Below are positions 61,301 through 64,000 of a DNA stretch of 64,000 bases, one piece after another. The position numbers were made by a program, and so were the translations under genes. The DNA is from Cinclus cinclus. Lineage: Eukaryota; Chordata; Aves; Passeriformes; Cinclidae. Each line of letters begins with the position of its first letter. Position 1 is the first letter of the stretch. The notes under the pieces were generated by a model, which was given only the letters and a program-made list of their open reading frames with translations, was not told the DNA's origin and searched no databases. Location of the stretch: positions 11,152,347-11,216,346 of the forward strand of contig NC_085047.1 in NCBI RefSeq assembly GCF_963662255.1, in the 5' to 3' direction.

Positions 61301-64000
61301 ATAAGAAATGGTCTAAAGAGTAAAATACATTCATTTTCTATATTGCTTGAGCAACATTTTTGAATAAATTGTCTTTGGGCATATAATTAAATTGTTCAAT
61401 AAGAAAATGTGGGTATTGTTCAGTAGAGTAGGTCAATTGACCTAGCATTAACAGAGTATTTTTTCAAGGTAAATGTTTGTTCTAAAACATTAACTGCTTA
61501 ATTTTTCATGTGAAGGTAAAAAGTTTGAAAACACAGAAATGTTTGGCCAGTATCCACTACAGGTTAATGGCTTTAAAGATCTGCATGAGTGCCTAGAAGC
61601 TGCAATGATTGAAGGGGAAATTGAATCTCTCCATTCAGAAAACTCTGCAAAGTCTGGTCAGGAGGTGAGTTAAGTGTTTTTGTGGACTTCTCTTGGGATG
61701 TTGTTGTAGTGCCCTTTATTTTTCTTTGTGTTTCATGTCTGGTTTTTATGGTTCATGGCACCTGCTGTATAGATGGGAATCCCCATTTCCTGTAAAGGCT
61801 GAGCTACTTTCTCTTCACACAGCTGTTCATGTTTCATCACAGTTATTTTAAGATGAGAAATCTTAGGAGGTTTTTTCCTACTCACATAAAAAGTTCAAGT
61901 GTGATTTCTTCCTTGATGTCAATCTTTTGCAGTAATGAAATTTTGTTTCCTTTAATCATATCAAAGTACACATGGGGTTTAATTGTGAAGCCCAGTGACA
62001 CACACTAAGTTCATCCTCCAGTCTGAAGTTCTGGTGCCAATTCTGCGTTTTACAGCAATTGTTTAATGTAGTCTATTTTACAATGAACATAGTTCCTGGA
62101 ATATAATCTGAGGAAAACAGAATCTCATAGATTTCTTGGTACAATCCCAAGTTTAGTTTCTTCATGCAAGGTGAGACCTTGTATGTACCTACTACAAGAG
62201 CACAATTGTTCATCTTATGAACTAAAGGTTGTCTTGCAGTTATAACCTGTATGTATTCATGCATTCAGTGTAAGTTCTGTTATAAATGCTTGATTAGAAA
62301 TGTCAGACTTGGGTGTTGTGAGTTTTTGTGTTTTGGTTTTGAGGTTTTTTTTAACTTGTAATACTGGGAAACAGCAGGATAGTGATGTATAGGTCTATAC
62401 TGCTACTCTTTGATTTCTGTGAAATTGTCAGCCTGGCTTCTTAGCATGTGACAATAGAAGTGAAATAGTCATGTGACAGATTGACAGTGGTGGAAAACCA
62501 AGAAAAGTAATGTGATAAGTCCTGTTCTAGAAAAAAAATTTGCTTCGTTATTACCAGGGCCAAGTAAATTGGTTATGTTTCCCTGATATAATCCGTAGGA
62601 ATATTGTTTCTTTTAGTAGCTATGGTTAAATGTAATGCCTGAAAGATCTTACACTGCATTGGAAGGTTTGGAAGTACTAAAGAACTCTCCATTTCTTGTA
62701 GCTTTAATATAGTCTGTCTCAACTGAACAGAGGCTTCAAGTAACTTTTCTCTGAGCTGACTGATATCAAAGCTTAAAGAGAACAATGATGAGGTACTCAT
62801 ATGTGTTGAAAGATCCTCAAAGTAACGTTCTGGTTTTTTTCTCTATTCTCACCATTGACTCTAATGGGGTATTTAGCATGATTAGTAGTAGTAGTATTGT
62901 TACCATGATACCTGAAACCCTCAGTTATTGAGCAGGGTGTCAGCAAGTGAGCTAATGTAGGAAGAGAAAAAGGAGACAATCTCTGTCCTGAGCAACTTCA
63001 GTCCTTTTTTTCAAGAGAATTTTAGCCATGAGCACAGGAAGAAAAGGCTGTTTGCCAGGTACTGTATGAAAAGACTATTCAAGACATTTGGCTGGATAGC
63101 AGAACTTGGAGTGAGCCCTGAGTCAAATGCCACATCTGGGCTATGGCACTGATGACAAATACATGTCAATGGTGTCTGCAGCAATCATAGAAACTTCAGG
63201 TGATGGTTAGGCACCCAAAACTTATACATGGGTAGACTGTGGTTGTTATATTTTAGAATGGAGAGGAAAGAAAAAATCTTCAATGCTGGAACTGGAGCTG
63301 GATTTGTATTGTAGTTGAGAAACAATGTAGGTTAAAAAAAAAAAAAAAACGAAATTGGGAGAATGGTAGACCTCTGCTGAGTAGTCAAAGACAAATGGGA
63401 TAAGATGATGATAGCAGTGATTAGAGACATGAGTAGCATCTTTAAGCTGTTAGTATGGCAGAAATGTCAAACACTTGTTGATCCTGTTTCAGGGGGGGTC
63501 ATTAGAAGCTTTGAATGATATCAGGTGAACTAAAGGATCAGGAAGTTGAGTCTGAGAGAACTATAGCAGGAAGAGCACTTGCTAATAGCCCTAGGCTAAA
63601 CACTTGCAGTATCATTGAGGAGTTAAGGGAACAGATCAGTTGTCAAGGCAGGTAGGCTCAGCCATGAGCTGATTTTTGTATGAGCAACATAAATGTGATG
63701 GAACAAGTATTTCTGCCTCCTCTGCTGGAACACAGATAGCAGAGCTCTTATGCAGCATGGGCAATAAATAATCTGTGTTTACACTGAAGGGAGAAGGTGG
63801 TAGCATTGGGAAACTTACTCTGACCCACCCTCTAAAACCAGTTTCTCTCACAGCTGTGTCAGTCTGCAGGTATTTTATCATTATTACTGAATTTCTGCTA
63901 TTGGAAGGCATTAATTGTGGGGATTTCTTTTTCTCCATCCAGCACTGGTTCACAGAGCTTCCTCCTGTCTTAACTTTTGAGCTATCAAGATTTGAGTTTA
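3474..64000 (+). CDS. USP25: USP25, ubiquitin-specific protease 25 (5' part; eleven exons, 3' end beyond the window)
   Basis: USP25 is a cysteine deubiquitinase of the USP (C19) family that removes ubiquitin from proteins in cytosol and ER-associated pathways, including inflammatory signalling. The join is 3474-3518, 23936-24013, 25115-25259, 34300-34423, 40328-40490, 53513-53599, 58161-58298, 59173-59249, 59964-60037, 61516-61664, 63943-64000, giving 379 codons plus one base with no stop. All ten introns are GT-AG. Visible domains are a UBA-like region (about residues 18-57), the SIM VIDLT (91-95), Lys99, UIM1 (about 97-116), UIM2 (about 123-140), the Cys box [16 protein letters not shown] (170-185; predicted nucleophile Cys178, oxyanion Asn173), QQDVSEF (260-266) and [14 protein letters not shown] (366-379). 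Residue numbering agrees with the known Lys99 and Cys178 of human USP25. The paralogue USP28 is excluded because exons 1-4 and 6-8 read as USP25. Full-length proteins are about 1055 residues or more, so about a third is present. Confidence 0.97.
4792..4837. repeat. 18-bp direct repeat, 28-bp period
   Basis: TTAGTTTTCAGCTAAACT is present exactly at 4792-4809 and again at 4820-4837, separated by 10 bp. It looks like a local duplication in intron 1. The core contains TTTTCAG, which resembles a 3' splice site, but no exon follows. Confidence 0.9.
5986..6011. repeat. Poly(T) tract, 26 bases
   Basis: An uninterrupted T run is seen on the + strand in intron 1. On the minus strand this is poly(A), but I find no AATAAA just before it there and no recognisable retroposed gene, so it is called simple repeat only. 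Confidence 0.85.
8958..9055. repeat. T/G-rich low-complexity tract with (TTG)n
   Basis: A run of T with interspersed G contains five to six TTG units near 8997-9011 and further TTTTG/TTTG units. It is an intron 1 low-complexity sequence. Open frames here that encode strings of Phe and Leu are artefacts of composition. Confidence 0.8.
9699..9758. repeat. 30-bp tandem duplication
   Basis: Two adjacent copies of a 30-bp unit starting GTACAAACTCAGGCTTTGTG occupy 9699-9728 and 9729-9758 and differ only at the last base. The near identity suggests a recent event. The unit length is a multiple of three, but there is no evidence that the region is coding. Confidence 0.93.
16088..16492 (-). mobile_element. 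CR1 LINE 3' end, antisense
   Basis: It starts with TCATAGAATCATAGAATG, the reverse complement of the CR1 3' terminus. It continues through the antisense CR1 tail: a TGCCATGGGCAGGG-like segment, CCTTCCACTAGA, CAGAGCTCCATCCAGCCTGG, CCCTTGTCCTGTC, and ends in TTTCTCTCAGCCTTTCC. It is 5' truncated at about 16492, next to a second CR1 end in the opposite direction. Confidence 0.9.
16508..16573 (+). mobile_element. CR1 LINE terminal 3' fragment, sense
   Basis: CCTGCTTTAGCAGGGTGTTG, followed by GATGATCTCCAGAAGCCCC, TTCCAACCCCTACC and CTGTGGTTCTGTG, is the extreme CR1 3' end in sense orientation. Only about 65 bp remain. It lies 15 bp from the end of an antisense CR1, forming a tail-out inverted pair. 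Confidence 0.8.
17571..17579. repeat. Short T run
   Basis: A nine-base T run ends in TAG within intron 1. It resembles a weak acceptor but has no coding exon after it. Confidence 0.3.
19009..19450 (-). mobile_element. CR1 LINE 3' end, antisense
   Basis: It begins near AATCAGAATCATGGCCTGGG and follows the antisense CR1 tail: GGTTGGAAGGCACCTTAAAG, CACTAGACCAGG, AGCCCCATCCAG, GTGCCTCACCACCCCTCACT, TTGCCCCTTGTCCTGTCACT, CAATTCTCTCAGCCTTTCCC. It is 5' truncated near 19450. A long + strand open frame covering this region is only the element read in the wrong direction. Confidence 0.9.
20384..20412. repeat. (TG)n-rich stretch
   Basis: A short GTGTGTGTGTGTGTGA tract followed by CACGTGTGCATGTATG lies in intron 1. 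It is a weak alternating purine-pyrimidine repeat and too short for a confident microsatellite call. Confidence 0.5.
23936..24013 (+). CDS. USP25: USP25 exon 2, residues 16-41 (start of UBA-like region)
   Basis: It encodes [20 protein letters not shown] and then LQQALK, 26 codons in phase 0 at both ends. The acceptor is TTTTTAG and the donor GTAAGA. It forms the first helices of the N-terminal UBA-like ubiquitin-binding region. The human protein has Thr-Gln-Ile where this one has Ile-Gln-Val. Confidence 0.97.
24014..25114 (+). other. USP25: USP25 intron 2 (1.1 kb)
   Basis: Donor is GTAAGA and acceptor TTTAAAG, a weak, purine-interrupted acceptor. It contains a 47-base pure pyrimidine tract about 90 bp after the donor (listed separately); otherwise it is AT-rich unique sequence. 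Confidence 0.92.
24100..24146. repeat. Pure polypyrimidine tract, 47 bases
   Basis: Every base from 24100 to 24146 is C or T on the + strand, in irregular CCTT/CCCTT units; the first purine is an A at 24147. Pyrimidine-rich sequence also flanks it on the left from about 24080. Such tracts can bind PTB-type splicing factors in RNA or form triplex DNA; both are possibilities from motif alone. Confidence 0.9.
25115..25259 (+). CDS. USP25: USP25 exon 3, residues 42-89 plus first base of codon 90
   Basis: It encodes [19 protein letters not shown] followed by the linker ending in SQADT. It completes the UBA-like region (to about residue 57) and begins the linker to the SIM. The exon ends one base into the Asn90 codon, and the donor is GTAGGT. 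The NGNLELAV string is a family hallmark shared with USP28. Confidence 0.97.
25260..34299 (+). other. USP25: USP25 intron 3 (9.0 kb)
   Basis: Donor is GTAGGT and acceptor GCTTTTCAG. It is mostly AT-rich unique sequence with a (TA)20 microsatellite, a short (TG)n near 30460-30472, and a strong unused-looking polypyrimidine-AG at 25549-25571. No recognised mobile element and no second gene were found on either strand. Confidence 0.92.
31261..31300. repeat. (TA)20 microsatellite
   Basis: Twenty uninterrupted TA units are seen in intron 3. Such perfect dinucleotide repeats are usually length-polymorphic. No coding or regulatory role is apparent. Confidence 0.97.
34300..34423 (+). CDS. USP25: USP25 exon 4, codon 90 (last two bases) to 131 (first two bases): SIM, Lys99, UIM1
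   Basis: It encodes [20 protein letters not shown] and continues to EEQAIS. VIDLT (91-95) is the SUMO-interacting motif. Lys99 corresponds to the site in USP25 known for competing SUMO and ubiquitin attachment. [14 protein letters not shown] is UIM1, with the key Ala105 and Ser109. The exon ends two bases into Arg131, inside UIM2, and the donor is GTAAAC. Confidence 0.97.
34424..40327 (+). other. USP25: USP25 intron 4 (5.9 kb)
   Basis: Donor is GTAAAC and acceptor TTCCCGAAG, preceded by a T-rich tract. It is AT-rich unique sequence. Short A/C-rich low-complexity sequence occurs near 36540-36585. I recognise no mobile element or RNA gene in it. Confidence 0.92.
40328..40490 (+). CDS. USP25: USP25 exon 5, codon 131 (last base) to residue 185: UIM2 and catalytic Cys box
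   Basis: It encodes [15 protein letters not shown], the linker [20 protein letters not shown], and [18 protein letters not shown]. This is the N-terminal edge of the USP catalytic domain. Cys178 in GNTCW is the predicted nucleophile and Asn173, five residues before it, the predicted oxyanion-hole residue. Asn166-Cys167 replace Lys-Ala of the human protein. The donor is GTAAGC, phase 0. Confidence 0.97.
41659..41960 (-). mobile_element. Possible poly(A)-tailed retroposed fragment (old LINE-like 3' end?)
   Basis: On the minus strand the sequence runs rightwards-to-left into an 18-base poly(A) (T run 41659-41676). AATAAA (as TTTATT at 41689-41694) lies 12 nt before it, the layout of a reverse-transcribed polyadenylated RNA. 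The minus-strand translation contains [20 protein letters not shown] (within 41703-41806), which loosely resembles the WNSLP..V..A.S..SFKK pattern at the C-terminus of LINE reverse transcriptases. CR1 itself has no poly(A), so another LINE class or a processed pseudogene is possible. Source and 5' boundary are unknown. Confidence 0.35.
42070..43463 (+). mobile_element. Degraded CR1 LINE with endonuclease, RT and 3'-end remnants, sense
   Basis: Several ordered CR1 ORF2 landmarks are recognisable in sense orientation though frameshifted. TATAGGCTCTTCAGGAAAGA (42105) and GATGAGTCTGTGGATCAGGA with CTACAGCCTACCC come from the endonuclease part (YKLFRR, ESLWIRI, CYRPP-like). CACCCATGAAATAGTAGAGT (about 42569) is the H-E-M-V-E-F-like end of the endonuclease. 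TTGCTTTGCCTCAGTCTTTA (about 43009) is FFASVF-like. CCATATAAGTCCACAGGACC matches YKSTGPDG-like RT block 1. After about 43200 most of the RT is missing and the sequence jumps to the C-terminal tail: AGGCTGCCCAGAGAGGCAGT and CCTGAGTAACCTGGTCTGATCTCATAG. The final octamer end is lacking. Domain assignments rest on remembered CR1 patterns. Confidence 0.72.
47524..47564. repeat. Two long poly(T) tracts separated by GGG
   Basis: T17 (47524-47540), GGG, then T21 (47544-47564) in intron 5, flanked by TTTGGTTTTTTGG and TGTTTTG. Poly-Lys or poly-Phe open frames across it are artefacts. Confidence 0.9.
48638..48991 (-). mobile_element. CR1 LINE 3' end, antisense
   Basis: Antisense CR1 tail pattern: AAAGAATGGCCTGAGTTGGA, CCCCCTGCCATGGGCAGAGA, CCTTCCACTGGACCAGATTG, AGAGCTCCATCTGGCCAGG, AACACTTCCAGGGATGG, CTTTTGTCCTGTCACTCCAG, AATCCCAATTCTCTCAA. 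It is diverged with internal small deletions, and is 5' truncated near 48991. Confidence 0.87.
50813..50837 (+). other. G-rich tract, G-quadruplex-type motif
   Basis: A run of 11 G (50813-50823), then A, GGG, TGT, and 7 G (50831-50837) on the coding strand of intron 5. The long run can supply two G tracts, so the G3+N1-7 four-tract rule is met. Folding is a prediction from sequence only. Confidence 0.75.
53513..53599 (+). CDS. USP25: USP25 exon 6, residues 186-214
   Basis: It encodes [20 protein letters not shown] and AQDLPRNQK, 29 codons in phase 0 at both ends. It is the alpha-helical part of the USP thumb directly following the Cys box. The human protein reads NYKPPSN where this one reads NFNPPAN. 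Donor is GTAAAA. Confidence 0.97.
53600..58160 (+). other. USP25: USP25 intron 6 (4.6 kb)
   Basis: Donor is GTAAAA and acceptor TTCACATACAG. It contains one short antisense CR1 fragment near its 5' side; the rest is AT-rich unique sequence with no recognisable gene. Confidence 0.92.
54232..54430 (-). mobile_element. CR1 LINE 3' end, antisense, short
   Basis: AATCATAGAATGGTTTAGGTTGG, the reverse complement of the CR1 terminus, is followed by ACCTTAAAGATGAGCTC, CCTTCCACTAGCCCAGGTTG, AGAGCTCCATCCAAGCTGG, TTGAACACTCCCATGGATGG and TCTCTGGGCAACC. Only about 200 bp survive. Confidence 0.88.
58161..58298 (+). CDS. USP25: USP25 exon 7, residues 215-260
   Basis: It encodes [20 protein letters not shown], then [20 protein letters not shown] and SNDSQQ. 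46 codons, phase 0 on both sides. The terminal Gln-Gln begins the QQDVSEF box, which is completed in the next exon. Human has Thr where Ser235 stands here. Donor is GTAAAT. Confidence 0.97.
58299..59172 (+). other. USP25: USP25 intron 7 (0.87 kb)
   Basis: Donor is GTAAAT and acceptor TTTTTTAACAG. AT-rich unique sequence; nothing else recognised. Confidence 0.93.
59173..59249 (+). CDS. USP25: USP25 exon 8, residue 261 to codon 286 (first two bases)
   Basis: It encodes [20 protein letters not shown] and KAEEE. QDVSEF with the preceding Gln is the conserved USP box-2 (QQD) motif that contacts ubiquitin and shapes the active site. The exon ends two bases into Arg286; donor is GTAAGA. Confidence 0.97.
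59250..59963 (+). other. USP25: USP25 intron 8 (0.71 kb)
   Basis: Donor is GTAAGA and acceptor TTTCTCTTAG. AT-rich unique sequence; nothing else recognised. Confidence 0.93.
59964..60037 (+). CDS. USP25: USP25 exon 9, codon 286 (last base) to codon 311 (first base)
   Basis: It encodes [20 protein letters not shown] and GVLE within the catalytic domain. The junction gives EEE-R-DGEK, where human has EEETDEEK, so the exon edge is the variable spot. Donor is GTATGC. Confidence 0.96.
60038..61515 (+). other. USP25: USP25 intron 9 (1.5 kb)
   Basis: Donor is GTATGC. The acceptor is CATGTGAAG, with a poor pyrimidine tract and the usable T-rich stretch a few bases upstream. Unique AT-rich sequence, nothing else recognised. 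Confidence 0.92.
61516..61664 (+). CDS. USP25: USP25 exon 10, codon 311 (last two bases) to residue 360
   Basis: It encodes [40 protein letters not shown] and ENSAKSGQE. The [18 protein letters not shown] segment is the conserved fingers-region sequence of USP25/USP28. Donor is GTGAGT, phase 0. Confidence 0.97.
61665..63942 (+). other. USP25: USP25 intron 10 (2.3 kb)
   Basis: Donor is GTGAGT and acceptor TTTCTCCATCCAG. It contains an A16 run at 63334-63349; no AATAAA was seen just before that run, so it is treated as a simple repeat. Otherwise unique sequence. Confidence 0.92.
63334..63349. repeat. Poly(A) run, 16 bases
   Basis: Uninterrupted A run on the + strand of intron 10, after GTAGGTT and before CGAAATTGGG. 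No polyadenylation signal or retroposed gene was recognised upstream. Confidence 0.8.
63943..64000 (+). CDS. USP25: USP25 exon 11 (partial), residues 361-379
   Basis: It encodes [19 protein letters not shown] and the first base of the next codon before the window ends. [14 protein letters not shown] is the conserved USP core strand that precedes the catalytic His region. The window cuts the exon, so its donor is not seen. Confidence 0.96.

Noticed and set aside
1..64000. CRISPR arrays, operons, phage or other prokaryotic systems, tRNA or rRNA genes
   Set aside because: No spaced repeats, ribosome-binding sites, tRNA box A/B pairs in cloverleaf context or rRNA-like sequence were noticed. The split gene and CR1 content show a vertebrate nuclear locus. 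A tRNA search program was not available.

Overview
The window comes from a vertebrate nuclear genome, most likely a bird. It holds one split protein-coding gene with GT-AG introns, a GC-rich CpG-island promoter, and several CR1-type LINE fragments with the typical 3' end (ATTCTGTGATTC-like octamer repeats, or the reverse complement TCATAGAATCATAGAATG). No SINE families typical of mammals were recognised. CR1 also occurs in turtles and crocodilians, so 'bird' is an inference that the compact gene size also favours. There are no prokaryotic operons, CRISPR arrays or phage features.

The gene is the 5' part of USP25 (ubiquitin-specific protease 25), on the + strand. I could join eleven coding exons from the sequence: 3474-3518, 23936-24013, 25115-25259, 34300-34423, 40328-40490, 53513-53599, 58161-58298, 59173-59249, 59964-60037, 61516-61664 and 63943-64000. 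They sum to 1138 nt, or 379 complete codons plus one base, with no internal stop. The order is UBA-like region, SUMO-interacting motif, ubiquitin-interacting motifs, then the start of the USP catalytic domain with the Cys box (predicted catalytic Cys178) and the QQDVSEF box. The window ends inside the catalytic domain; the remaining roughly two thirds of the protein, including the catalytic His, lies beyond position 64000.

Layout: 1-2442 is 5' flanking DNA without a recognisable gene. 2443-2918 is a CR1 3' fragment lying directly against the CpG island. About 2925-3960 is the CpG-island promoter with the 5' UTR and exon 1. Intron 1 (20.4 kb) holds two CR1 loci, one of them an inverted pair. 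Introns 2-5 (1.1, 9.0, 5.9 and 13.0 kb) hold a pure polypyrimidine tract, a (TA)20 microsatellite, a long degraded CR1 with endonuclease and RT remnants, a possible poly(A)-tailed retroposed fragment, a G-quadruplex-type G tract and more CR1. From exon 6 on, the introns are mostly short (0.7-4.6 kb).

I found no new biological system. The better leads are regulatory or structural: the CR1/CpG-island junction, an upstream ORF whose stop codon overlaps the USP25 start codon, the inverted CR1 pair that could form intronic double-stranded RNA, the polypyrimidine tract just after exon 2, and the poly(A)-tailed antisense fragment in intron 5. Repeat boundaries are approximate because they were judged by eye against remembered family features.
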